From assembly GCF_945269915.1 (NCBI RefSeq), contig NZ_CALYOY010000018.1, positions 1 through 43,297 of the forward strand: a stretch of DNA of 43,297 bases. The letters run 5' to 3'. Both the position numbers and the translations under genes were made by a program. Origin of the DNA: an uncultured Bifidobacterium sp. GTDB lineage: Bacteria; Actinomycetota; Actinomycetes; Actinomycetales; Bifidobacteriaceae. Shown piece by piece: positions 35,664 to 43,297 of this stretch. A model generated the notes under the pieces. That model worked only from the letters and a program-made list of their open reading frames with translations, did not search any database and had not been told where the DNA came from. How positions within the stretch are numbered: position 1 is the first letter of the stretch; the number at the start of each line of letters is the position of its first letter.

Positions 35664-37099
35664 ACTTGTCTCCCCTCCCTGGAGTGGGTTTGCCGCCAAT
35701 CGACCCGGTCCGCCCTGATACGGGAGAAGACCAGGTCGGAGTCCTTTATGGTGGCCCGGACCTGTCCCCTCACCTTCCAATCCTGGAAGGGGGTGTTCCT
35801 GGCCTTGGAATGGAAGCGGTCGGCGTCCACCGTCCATTCGCCCGTCGGATCCAGGATGACCAGTCCGGCATCGTCCGTTCCTGTCAGATCGATCGTGGAG
35901 TCTTCCCGGGGCATATCCTCGATCCTGGTGACCCTGGTACCCAGGAGGTCGGCGGGGGCCAGGCTCATGAGCTCGATCAGGCGCCGGTGGGAAATCAGTC
36001 CGGATTCCACCAGGGCCTGGTTGCAGACGGCATAGGCTGTTTCCAGGCCGATGATCCCGTTGGGGGCCTTGTCCAACCCACCGGCCTTGTCATCGGCGGT
36101 ATGGGGTGCATGGTCGGTGGCGATCATGTCGACGGTACCGTCGGCAACGGCCCGGAGGGTGGCTTCCTGGTCCCTTCTGGACCTGAGTGGTGGGTTCATC
36201 TTGGCCATGGTGCCCAGCCTGAGTACGTCCTCGTCGCAGAGCGCCAGGTAGTGCGGCGCCGTCTCGCAGGTGACCGGCAGGCCCTCCTCCTTGGCTTGGC
36301 GAATGGCCTGGAAGGCCCCGGCCGTGCTGACATGCTGGAGGTGGACCCTGGTGCCGGTCCTCCGTGCCAGGTCGATGTCGCGCTGGACGATGGCCAGCTC
36401 TGTCGAGGCGGGGACCCCGGGCAGGCCGAGCTGTCGGCTGACCGGTCCCTCGTTGATGAAGCCGGAGTCGTGATGTTCACAGTGGTCGAGGATGGGCAGA
36501 CCTGCATCCCGTGCCGCCTTGGCCACAGCCTCCAGGGTCCGGTCGGTTACAGCCGACCCGTCGTCGCTGATGGCCAGGACGGGATGGGCGGCTGCACCGG
36601 GGTTGGTCCGGGAGGCCCGGCCGGAGGGCAGGTAGATCCTCCAATCATCGGGATTGGAGGGCACCTGCCCGGCCCGATCCTTGGAGGCGGCCACACAGAG
36701 GGCGTAGTGAACGGGCAGTGGTCTACCCAGGTCCCCCTCGAAATCCTGGAGATACTCAATGACGGTGCGCCCGTCATCCATCCGGGCCCACCCGTCCATG
36801 GCCGGCTCGGTGTTGGGCAGGATCAGGACCTGGCCATATCCACCGGCAGCGGCCGCTGCGCACCCGGTGACCATGTCCTCCTTCTCGACCTGCCCCGGAT
36901 CGCGGAAGTGGACGTGGGGATCCTGGAAGGCCGGAGCCAGGACCATGCCGGTCAGGTCGATTGTGCAGGTCGACGGGGCCCCTGATTCCTTCAGGGCACC
37001 GGTCTCGTCAATCAGCTCCCGGGAGGGATCACAGTCCAGGACCAGGTCGACCTGATGACCGGTCCGCCACAGTCGCAGACCCTGGAAACGTATCCTCAT
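35651..37099 (-). CDS. pyrC: Dihydroorotase
   Basis: A 482-residue zinc amidohydrolase that closes carbamoyl-aspartate to dihydroorotate. Metal-binding 'DPHVHFRDPG', 'DHCEHHDSG', 'HLQHVSTAG' and 'ATDHAPHT' motifs are all present. The family is usually about 425-450 residues; extra length lies at the N-terminus and around 'LPSGRASRTNPG'. ATG 37097-37099, just 19 bases after pyrI, starts the conserved beta-sandwich; an upstream in-frame extension only re-reads pyrI. Confidence 0.96.
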   Translation of the reverse strand: MRIRFQGLRLWRTGHQVDLVLDCDPSRELIDETGALKESGAPSTCTIDLTGMVLAPAFQDPHVHFRDPGQVEKEDMVTGCAAAAAGGYGQVLILPNTEPAMDGWARMDDGRTVIEYLQDFEGDLGRPLPVHYALCVAASKDRAGQVPSNPDDWRIYLPSGRASRTNPGAAAHPVLAISDDGSAVTDRTLEAVAKAARDAGLPILDHCEHHDSGFINEGPVSRQLGLPGVPASTELAIVQRDIDLARRTGTRVHLQHVSTAGAFQAIRQAKEEGLPVTCETAPHYLALCDEDVLRLGTMAKMNPPLRSRRDQEATLRAVADGTVDMIATDHAPHTADDKAGGLDKAPNGIIGLETAYAVCNQALVESGLISHRRLIELMSLAPADLLGTRVTRIEDMPREDSTIDLTGTDDAGLVILDPTGEWTVDADRFHSKARNTPFQDWKVRGQVRATIKDSDLVFSRIRADRVDWRQTHSREGRQVWTD

Positions 37100-37118
37100 G
37101 CCCCAGCCCCTTCGGTCC

Positions 37119-37532
37119 TCAGAGTTCGGCTTTCTCGTCGCAGTAGTCGCAGCGGTAGACCCCGGAGTCATCCAGGTGGAAGCACTGGTCCGCCCCACGC
37201 TCCACGGAGGTGACACAGCGGGGATTGACGCAGGAGATGACGTTGACCAGGTGGACGGGCCTGTCGGGCTTGTGCTTGCTGACAATGTGGCCCTGGCGGA
37301 CCATGTCGACCGTTGCCTGGGGGGCGATGAAACCCAGGGCCGTCAGGTCCAGGTCATCGCTCTCCTCGATCTTGATGATGTCCTTGCGGCCGTACTTGTG
37401 GCTGTCCGTGTTCATGATCAGGGCCAGACGGGTGCTGGTCGGATCCACGTGCAGATAATGCAGGACCTTCAGGGCCGTACCCGACTGGACATGATCGATG
37501 ATGATGCCGTCGACGATGCTGGTGACCTTCAT
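37119..37532 (-). CDS. pyrI: Aspartate carbamoyltransferase regulatory subunit
   Basis: A 137-residue regulatory subunit (usual length about 150) that binds nucleotides and joins PyrB trimers into a dodecamer. The zinc site uses four cysteines: 'CVNPRC' and 'YRCDYC' close to the C-terminus. The N-terminal allosteric domain is recognisable by 'IIIDHVQSGTALKVLHYL'. Its ATG overlaps the pyrB stop by four bases (ATGA). pyrI is widespread in enterobacteria and archaea but rare in actinobacteria, so allosteric control of ATCase by nucleotides is likely here. Confidence 0.96.
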   Translation of the reverse strand: MKVTSIVDGIIIDHVQSGTALKVLHYLHVDPTSTRLALIMNTDSHKYGRKDIIKIEESDDLDLTALGFIAPQATVDMVRQGHIVSKHKPDRPVHLVNVISCVNPRCVTSVERGADQCFHLDDSGVYRCDYCDEKAEL

Positions 37533-38566
37533 GCCTGCACCTCCTTCCTGACTTGGTAGCCGGGCAGTTCATCACCAAGGAGGGCGCTCTCCAGGGCCAT
37601 TCTGACCAGCATCCCGTTGCGGACCTGTTCGAAGTAGGCGGCACGGGGGTCCTGGTCCACGCCGGCGGTGATTTCGTTGACCCTGGGCAGAGGGTGGAGG
37701 ATGGCCATGTCCGGCCTGGCTGCCTTCAGCTTCTCCTCGTCGAGGATGTAGGTGTCGCGCAGGCGGAGGTAGTCATCTTCATTGAAGAAGCGCTCCTTCT
37801 GGACCCTGGTCATGTAGAGGATGTCCAGATCGCCGATGACCTCGCCCAGGTCGCTGGTCTCCCGGTAGGTGCAGGTCGGGGAGGCGTCGATGCGTTCCAG
37901 GATGTACTCCGGGGTCTTCAACTCGTCGGGGCTGATCAGGACGAAGTCGACCTGGCCCAGCCGGCACAGGGTGGAGATCAAGGAGTGGACGGTCCGCCCG
38001 AAGGTCAGGTCACCGCACATACCGATGGTCAGGTTGGTCAACCGGCCCTTCCTGGCGCGGATGGTGGCCAGGTCGGTCAGGGTCTGGGTGGGGTGCATGT
38101 GGCCGCCGTCGCCGGCGTTGATGACCGGGACCGAGGCGGCGCGGGAGGCCACCAGGGCCGCCCCCTCCTTGGGATGCCGCATGGCGACGATGTCGGCGTA
38201 GTTGGAGACGGTCTTCAGGGTGTCGCTGATGGACTCCCCCTTGGAGACACTGGCCAGCTGGGCCCCGGCGAACCCGATGACCTGGCCGCCAAGACGGAGC
38301 ATGGCCGTCTCGAAGCTCAGACGGGTTCGGGTGCTGGGCTCGTAGAAGAGGGTGGCCAGGACCCGGCCGTCGCAGGTGTGGGCCACCTCACGCCGGTGGG
38401 AGTCGATATAGGCCGCCCTGTCCAGGAGGTCCTTGATCTGTGGCAGCGAGATGTCGTCAAGGGTGACGAGGCTGCGTCCCTGCAAGGACCTGGAGGAAAC
38501 ATGATTTGGGAAAACCGAATCCGTGGAGGGGACTTCCCCCGAATGACGATCAAACTGTTCAGACAA
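37529..38566 (-). CDS. pyrB: Aspartate carbamoyltransferase catalytic subunit
   Basis: A 345-residue enzyme that condenses carbamoyl phosphate and aspartate, the first committed step of pyrimidine synthesis. 'FYEPSTRTRLSFETA' (carbamoyl-phosphate site) and 'HPTQTLTDL' are intact, as is 'PLPRVNEI' in the aspartate domain. The start codon is TTG (38564-38566), with AGGAAGGTGA about 6 bases upstream; no better ATG exists in frame until well inside the fold's tail. The 30-residue N-terminal extension is not conserved. First gene of the pyr operon. Confidence 0.96.
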   Translation of the reverse strand: MSEQFDRHSGEVPSTDSVFPNHVSSRSLQGRSLVTLDDISLPQIKDLLDRAAYIDSHRREVAHTCDGRVLATLFYEPSTRTRLSFETAMLRLGGQVIGFAGAQLASVSKGESISDTLKTVSNYADIVAMRHPKEGAALVASRAASVPVINAGDGGHMHPTQTLTDLATIRARKGRLTNLTIGMCGDLTFGRTVHSLISTLCRLGQVDFVLISPDELKTPEYILERIDASPTCTYRETSDLGEVIGDLDILYMTRVQKERFFNEDDYLRLRDTYILDEEKLKAARPDMAILHPLPRVNEITAGVDQDPRAAYFEQVRNGMLVRMALESALLGDELPGYQVRKEVQA

Positions 38567-38571
38567 CGGCT

Positions 38572-38596
38572 CACCTTCCTAAAAGGTGGCCACCTT
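38572..38596 (-). promoter_or_regulatory. pyrB leader with alternative hairpins over the ribosome-binding site
   Basis: Reading on the minus strand, AAGGTG (38596-38591), GC, CACCTT (38588-38583), TTAGG, AAGGTG (38577-38572). The middle CACCTT can pair either with the first AAGGTG (a 14-bp DNA palindrome, AAGGTGGCCACCTT) or with the second AAGGTG, which is part of the pyrB Shine-Dalgarno region. The two pairings exclude each other, so the leader could switch the ribosome site between open and closed. The palindrome alone might instead be a protein operator. Confidence 0.55.
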
Positions 38597-38610
38597 GTGT
38601 GACCTGAACA

Positions 38611-38616
38611 ATCATA
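38611..38616 (-). promoter_or_regulatory. Putative -10 box of the pyr operon promoter
   Basis: TATGAT on the minus strand, 45 bases upstream of the pyrB start, between glnE and pyrB. It predicts a transcript start near 38603. No good -35 is visible, so this is a candidate only. Confidence 0.4.
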
Positions 38617-38642
38617 ATCCGCCCCTGGGACCATCAGACGGA

Positions 38643-41600
38643 TCAATGTCCGTAGAAGAGACGCTCCATGACCTCCCGGCAGCGACGCATGGCGGCCAGG
38701 AGCTCATTGGCGAACCGCTGCCCGCGGTGGGCCGGATACCCCAGGTAGACGGCGATTCCTCCCAGGACATTGCCGTCATCCGGAAGGATGTCGGCCTGGG
38801 TGATCCTGCCCGACCAGAGGAAGTTGCCATTCCTGGCGGCCGTGCACAGGGTCCAGCTTTTCCTCAGGACCTCTGCGTCATCATGGCCGATCAGGTCGGC
38901 TTCCTCCAAGGCAATCAGGGCCGGCAGGGTGGAGGTGACCCTGAGTCCGGGGCAGTCATGGGCATGACGGAGTTGGAGAAGCTGGACCGTCCACTCCACA
39001 TCGGATAGGCCCCCCTTGCCCAGTTTCAGGTGACGGTCACGTCGAACGCCCCGCGGCAGGCGCTCGGCCTCCATCCTGGCCTTGAGTTTGCGAATCTCCC
39101 CCACCTGGTCCTCGCTCAGGGGTTGATCGGGATAGCGCAGGGGATCGGCGATGGTTTCCAGGAATTCTTTGGCCAGGTCGGGGTCGCCGGCCGCAGGACG
39201 CGCCCGGATCAGTGCCTGGTGCTCCCAGGTGGATGACCAGGATTGGTAATACTCGCGGCAGGATTCCAGTGACCTCACCAGTGGTCCGTTCCTTCCCTCG
39301 GGGCGCAGGTCGAGGTCCAGGTCGATCCTGGGTTCCAGACTCAGGGAGCCCCCCAGAACCGAGCGAAGGTCGGTCACAACATCCTGGGCGAAGCCGCCGG
39401 CCGCCTGGTCTTCTGCTCCCGGAGCAGGCCGGTAGATCAGGATGGCATCGGCATCCGAGTTGAAGTTCACATCACGACCGCCGTAGCGCCCCATGGCGAT
39501 GAGGGCCAGACTGGCCGGTGCCGTCTCCAGTGAGGATTCCTCGAGACGACGCTCCACGGCCCAGTCCAGGCTGGTCCCGATGGCCGCATCATAGACATCG
39601 GCCATGCCGGTCAGACACTGGGCCTGGTCGTTGACCTCACTCATCCAACCCAGGCCTATGCGTTCGATCTCTTGACGACGCATGGCCCTGATTGCCGAGG
39701 CGAAATCGCAGGCCTGGTCGGCGTGACGAACCCGGTAGGACCTGCACCGGCCATCAAGCGAGTCCAGACTTCTGGGTTTCAGGTCATCGTCCCGCCCCAA
39801 CCAGGTGACGGACTGGACCGACTTGGCCAGGGCACCGGAAAGGTAGCGCGAATTCGACAGGACATGGCAGAGCCGTCTGGCGGCAGAGGTGGAGTCCCTG
39901 AGAAATCCCAGGTAGGTGCTCTTGCCCCCGAAGCGTTCCTCCAGGGTCCTCCAACCCAGAAGTCCCATATCAGGGTCCTGACCCTCCCCCAGCCAGTTCA
40001 GGACGGCCGGCATAAGGATCCTGTTGATCCGGGCAGACCGTGAAACGCCACTGGTGAGAGCCTCCACGTGACGTATCGCGGCATCGGGGTCGGCAAACCC
40101 GATGGAGACGAAGCGTTCCCGCGCCGCATCGGGTCGAAGGCTGACCTCGTCCTCATCCACCTGCGCGTTGATCGGAAGCATGGGACGGAAGTAGATGGCC
40201 TGATGGAGCTGACGAACCTGAATCCGTGTGGCTTCGTACCTGTCAAGCAACTGGTCGGCATGAAGACCAAAGGCACGGGCGAGCCGTCTCAGGTCGGGAT
40301 TCCCCTCCAGCTCATTGAGCCCCGGGCGCTGGCGGTGTCTGGACGTCCCCTGGCCGATGTCGGGAAAAAGATGGGTGCGACGAAGTTGCCACATCTGCAG
40401 ACGGTGCTCCATGACCCGCTCGAATCGGTAGTCCTCGTCAAGCGCCTCACCGTGCTTCTGGGAGATGTACCCACCTGCGGCAAGGGCGGCCAGAGCCTGA
40501 AGGGTCGATGGGGTCCGCAGGTTCCGGTCATTGGGACCGTGGACGAGCTGGAGCATCTGGACGGTGAACTCCACGTCTCGCAGACCACCCTGGCCCAGCT
40601 TGATCTCCCGATCCCTGAGTTTTTCAGGTATGTTCCGTTCCACTCTGGCCCGCATGGCCTGGCAATCATAGACGAAGTTCCTGCGTTGGGATGCCCCCCA
40701 GACGAACTGTTGGGCCATGTCGTGGTATGCGGATCCCAGCACGGCATCGCCGGCGACCGGTCGTGCCTTCAACAGTGCTTGGAACTCCCAGCTTTCTGCC
40801 CAGGACCGGTAGTAGTCGGCATGGGCCTCCAGACGACGCACCAGGGGCCCGTCCTTCCCCTCGGGCCGCAGGGCGGTATCAACCTTCCACAGAGGCGGTT
40901 CGGCGGATCCGGGAATGATGGATTGGCAGATCTTCTGCAGGAGGATGGCGATCTTGGTGCCGATGCCGATCAGGTCCTGATCGGCAGTCTCTCCGGATGG
41001 TTCAACTACGTAGATCAGGTCGACGTCGGACACGTAATTCAGCTCCCTGGCGCCCAGTTTGCCCATGCCGATGACGGAGAAACGGCAATGCTCCGACGAT
41101 GGAACCTGCTTCCTGGCAATGGCCAGCGCCCCCTCCAGGGTGGCCTCGGCAAGATCCGACAGGGACAGGCTGATCTCCGGTTGCACGGTTTCTGGATCCG
41201 CGGCGGCCAGGTCGCGAGCCATGATCGCGACCAGCTGCATCCGATATTCGGCACGAAGGGCATCGACCTCTCCGGCCAGGGTCCCTTTCCCTGCCGGTTC
41301 GGCCCCTTCGGCATCCAGTGCCTTGGCGATCCTGTCTTTTCGGACCTGAAGAGGGCAGTCGCTCAGACGAAAGGGATCACAGGCCGCTGTCTCGACCAGG
41401 GCGGGGCGCGAGCGCATCAATCTTCCCATGGCCTCGGAAGCCCCCAGGACACGAACGAGTGACCTGATGGCAGGGCAGGTTGAATCGGACTGTCCTCGCA
41501 AAAAGTCCGGTGGTCCACCGCAGGAGCGTTGGTCAAGGATCATCATCAAGGAGGACAGGGCGACATCCGGATCGCAGACCGATTCCAGGGCATCGATCAG

Positions 41601-41732
41601 GGCATTTTTGATCCGTCCGTCCAGACCCAACCCGTCCAGGCGGATCAGATCGACCCTGGCCCGATCCAGATCCTGCAGACCCAGCCGGATCAAGTCCGAT
41701 GTCTTGAGCTGCTGATGCCCATCTTCCGCCAT
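38643..41732 (-). CDS. glnE: Glutamine synthetase adenylyltransferase/deadenylase
   Basis: A 1029-residue bifunctional enzyme that adds and removes AMP on glutamine synthetase in response to nitrogen status. The N-terminal deadenylase has 'GMGKLGARELN' then 'SDVDLIY' near residue 219. The C-terminal transferase has the parallel 'MGRYGGRDVNFNSDAD' near 744. Each is a nucleotidyltransferase-fold active site followed by a helical domain with 'LRPEGK/RNGPLVRSLE' sequence. Length is usual for actinobacteria. Its stop lies 76 bases before pyrB on the same strand, so read-through is possible but the pyr promoter candidate argues for separate units. Confidence 0.96.
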   Translation of the reverse strand: MAEDGHQQLKTSDLIRLGLQDLDRARVDLIRLDGLGLDGRIKNALIDALESVCDPDVALSSLMMILDQRSCGGPPDFLRGQSDSTCPAIRSLVRVLGASEAMGRLMRSRPALVETAACDPFRLSDCPLQVRKDRIAKALDAEGAEPAGKGTLAGEVDALRAEYRMQLVAIMARDLAAADPETVQPEISLSLSDLAEATLEGALAIARKQVPSSEHCRFSVIGMGKLGARELNYVSDVDLIYVVEPSGETADQDLIGIGTKIAILLQKICQSIIPGSAEPPLWKVDTALRPEGKDGPLVRRLEAHADYYRSWAESWEFQALLKARPVAGDAVLGSAYHDMAQQFVWGASQRRNFVYDCQAMRARVERNIPEKLRDREIKLGQGGLRDVEFTVQMLQLVHGPNDRNLRTPSTLQALAALAAGGYISQKHGEALDEDYRFERVMEHRLQMWQLRRTHLFPDIGQGTSRHRQRPGLNELEGNPDLRRLARAFGLHADQLLDRYEATRIQVRQLHQAIYFRPMLPINAQVDEDEVSLRPDAARERFVSIGFADPDAAIRHVEALTSGVSRSARINRILMPAVLNWLGEGQDPDMGLLGWRTLEERFGGKSTYLGFLRDSTSAARRLCHVLSNSRYLSGALAKSVQSVTWLGRDDDLKPRSLDSLDGRCRSYRVRHADQACDFASAIRAMRRQEIERIGLGWMSEVNDQAQCLTGMADVYDAAIGTSLDWAVERRLEESSLETAPASLALIAMGRYGGRDVNFNSDADAILIYRPAPGAEDQAAGGFAQDVVTDLRSVLGGSLSLEPRIDLDLDLRPEGRNGPLVRSLESCREYYQSWSSTWEHQALIRARPAAGDPDLAKEFLETIADPLRYPDQPLSEDQVGEIRKLKARMEAERLPRGVRRDRHLKLGKGGLSDVEWTVQLLQLRHAHDCPGLRVTSTLPALIALEEADLIGHDDAEVLRKSWTLCTAARNGNFLWSGRITQADILPDDGNVLGGIAVYLGYPAHRGQRFANELLAAMRRCREVMERLFYGH

Positions 41733-41849
41733 GCCGCCTCCACCCGATATTCGTAAGGAGATCCCCGTGTCATTATAGGTGACAATCCAAACCGGTCGCC
41801 GGAGTCAAGGAGCCAGGCGGACGCTACGGCCTGCTCCTCGATGCATGTC

Positions 41850-42140
41850 CTACCTGATGCTCTCGTCTCCATGTTCCACCGGTCGGTATTCCAGGATATC
41901 CCCCGGCTGGCAGTGCAGTTCCCGACAAATACCGGCCAGGGTGGAGAAGCGAATGGCCGAGACCCGGTTGTTCTTGATCTTGGACAGGTTGACCGGAGTG
42001 ATGCCCACCCTGGCGGCCAGCTCCTTTAAGGTCATCCGCCGCTCCGCTATGATCCTGTCCAGCCTCAGGACGATCCGACCCGATGGAATGTGTTCCGTGC
42101 ACTGAGAGGGTCCGGCCTTCTCCTGTTCAGATGAGACCAT
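41850..42140 (-). CDS. YozG-type Cro/C1 helix-turn-helix regulator
   Basis: A 96-residue DNA-binding protein with a single Xre-type helix-turn-helix: 'LKELAARVGITPVNLSKIKNN' is presented by its key parts, LKELAARVGIT and NLSKIKNN. It ends with 'CQPGDILEY', the hallmark of the YozG/YdaS-like group. The start overlaps the end of the DUF2975 gene by 14 bases; ATG 42140 or the adjacent ATG 42143 follows AGGGAGG. The 30-residue N-terminal tail is longer than usual. This gene pair, DUF2975 plus a small HTH protein, recurs in Gram-positive genomes; the HTH protein probably controls its own operon. Confidence 0.9.
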   Translation of the reverse strand: MVSSEQEKAGPSQCTEHIPSGRIVLRLDRIIAERRMTLKELAARVGITPVNLSKIKNNRVSAIRFSTLAGICRELHCQPGDILEYRPVEHGDESIR

Positions 42141-42804
42141 CATCCTCCCTCTGCAGCGTGATTCCGTATGCAAGAATCCGAGCCAGGGCGTAGACGACGA
42201 TAGCGGCCAAAACCAACAGCGCAACGACCGTAAAGTTGTCTTCCATCGTGATGTGAATCGGGCTTTCGTATCCGGCAAGGCCGGATTCCCGCATCGGCCC
42301 GTACCGATCGGCGGAGGCCCCTGTGGCCATATATTCGGCATTTGCTTCCATGAACCCTTCAGCAAATCCAATGGCCATGGGCACGCCTGAAAAAATCACG
42401 GCCAGAGCGACCAGACAGCGGCCCATGCCATGGAGGTGATGCAGGTTGGCCTGGTTGAAGGGGGTCACGGGTGTGTGCTCCTCATCATCGGATTGTGCAT
42501 AGGTCGACATGGCGGCAAGGTCATGGAAGAACGATGCCAGCAGGACCAATATGATGGCGGCAAGAAGATAGGAGATTACCGCCTGGATCCGGATACCGGA
42601 CCCGTTCGACCGTGTAACGTTCAGCCCTACGCTATAGACGTTGGGCAGGAGGGCATCGGTACACCCCAGCAACCTGAGGGGCAGATTGGACCAGGGAAGA
42701 ACGGTCGTTCCCACAACGACAACAAGTGCCCCTGCCCAGTGCAGGTACTCCAGACCACGCGTCAGATTGTGCAGGAAACGATCCATCGGCTGCGGTTTGT
42801 ACAT
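42127..42804 (-). CDS. DUF2975 family membrane protein
   Basis: A 225-residue protein with four predicted transmembrane helices (about 20-45, 75-95, 130-150 and 190-215). The conserved 'TPFNQANLHHLHGMGR' motif, between helices 2 and 3, marks it as DUF2975; role unknown. An extra loop (about 152-190) between helices 3 and 4 with 'ANAEYMATGASADRYG' is longer than in Bacillus homologues. ATG 42802-42804 has GAGGAGG 6 bases upstream. It is translationally coupled to the HTH regulator. Confidence 0.88.
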   Translation of the reverse strand: MYKPQPMDRFLHNLTRGLEYLHWAGALVVVVGTTVLPWSNLPLRLLGCTDALLPNVYSVGLNVTRSNGSGIRIQAVISYLLAAIILVLLASFFHDLAAMSTYAQSDDEEHTPVTPFNQANLHHLHGMGRCLVALAVIFSGVPMAIGFAEGFMEANAEYMATGASADRYGPMRESGLAGYESPIHITMEDNFTVVALLVLAAIVVYALARILAYGITLQREDDGLI

Positions 42805-42851
42805 GTCGGCCTCCTCGTCATCGAATATAGAAGCAACGCAATGTCAGTGAC

Positions 42852-42877
42852 AGTATAACATATCGTTTATCGATATA
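42852..42877 (-). promoter_or_regulatory. Promoter and probable operator of the DUF2975-HTH operon
   Basis: TATACT on the minus strand (42857-42852) is a good -10 box about 48 bases before the start codon. Overlapping the region just upstream is ATATCG-TTTAT-CGATAT (42860-42876), a perfect 6-bp inverted repeat within a longer near-palindrome. An operator overlapping a promoter fits autoregulation by the operon's own HTH protein. Confidence 0.6.
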
Positions 42878-43297
42878 CGATCATTGGGATACGAGACATG
42901 CAGCGAGCGGTCTTCATCAATTCACGACACGAACCTACCCGAATCCGCGACATTTCGAACCCGGTGACCGTTCAAATGGATCAACGACCACGGCCCCCGC
43001 CCCCCTCCTCCCCGCGTTCAAACGGGCGTGGCATCCGTGCCGCACCCATCCATACCCGACGAAACGGGAAGACGGCTATGTGTGCCCTGGGATCCTCGCG
43101 AACGATTCAACAGGCGCTCCGGTCTCCGCCGGACCATTTCACCGCAGGACATACCGGGGACCGTCCACACCGCCGAACCACGGCTGGGGTCCACTGCGGC
43201 ACCATCGTGGTGTTCCATAGGGGTATCATTCGATTGCTCCTGGACGAGGACCGTGATCCCCCAGCTCCATGAAGATGCCCGAACCGGTCATTCCCGT
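42878..43297. other. Gene-free end of the window
   Basis: No convincing gene is seen. The open frames give Arg/Pro/His-rich translations with no recognisable domain. The stretch includes a C-rich run near 42990-43010. The last bases could belong to a gene or remnant continuing beyond the window. Confidence 0.4.

Noticed and set aside
43018..43218. 66-codon minus-strand frame near the end
   Set aside because: No ribosome site, no recognisable domain, and skewed composition.
1..43297. CRISPR array, tRNA, rRNA, insertion sequence or prophage
   Set aside because: No regularly spaced repeats, cloverleaf, rRNA-like blocks, transposase motifs or phage genes were seen on reading both strands; a tRNA scan was not possible here.

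Overview
The window is high-GC actinobacterial DNA and almost certainly comes from a Bifidobacterium or a close relative. Transketolase and transaldolase sit next to each other, as suits the phosphoketolase ('bifid') shunt. The block whiA-pgk-tpiA-secG behind uvrA-uvrC-aroE-rapZ, a pyrB-pyrI-pyrC-pyrF-pyrK-pyrD-pyrE operon beside glnE, and the protein sequences themselves point the same way. Remnants of haem-synthesis genes would fit an oxygen-exposed insect-gut lineage such as the B. asteroides clade; that placement is an inference.

Layout. 1-2.4 kb: a YheO/DauR-type regulator, an 800-base decayed stretch with an MFS-transporter remnant, and uppP. 2.4-5.7 kb: a fructosamine-kinase-like gene converging on hrcA-dnaJ, which has a CIRCE operator in front of hrcA. 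5.8-9.3 kb: tkt and tal. 9.4-11.35 kb: a decayed region holding broken coproheme decarboxylase (chdC/hemQ) and ferrochelatase (cpfC/hemH) genes. 11.4-22.4 kb: a long minus-strand block, uvrA-uvrC-aroE-rapZ-whiA-pgk-tpiA-secG, with a perfect LexA/SOS box before uvrA and a U-tract terminator after secG. 22.5-31.9 kb: single genes or small units (tag, a TspO-like membrane protein with a long charged N-terminus, an ABC-F ATPase, an MgtC-like protein, nnrE-nnrD fusion, phosphoglycerate mutase, a LysR regulator, a membrane-anchored DsbA-like protein). 32.0-38.6 kb: the pyr operon, encoding the pathway from carbamoyl phosphate to UMP, with translationally coupled genes and a leader that can form two exclusive hairpins. 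38.6-41.7 kb: glnE. 41.85-42.8 kb: a DUF2975 membrane protein coupled to a YozG-type regulator. The last 490 bases hold only that pair's promoter and unexplained sequence.

Functionally, tkt, tal, tpiA, pgk and gpm serve the bifid shunt and lower glycolysis. uvrA, uvrC and tag are DNA repair. hrcA-dnaJ is the heat-shock circuit. pyr and glnE link pyrimidine and nitrogen metabolism. The most informative finds are the haem-gene remnants, the pyr leader switch, and the LexA and CIRCE operators. No tRNA, rRNA, CRISPR array, insertion sequence or prophage gene was seen.
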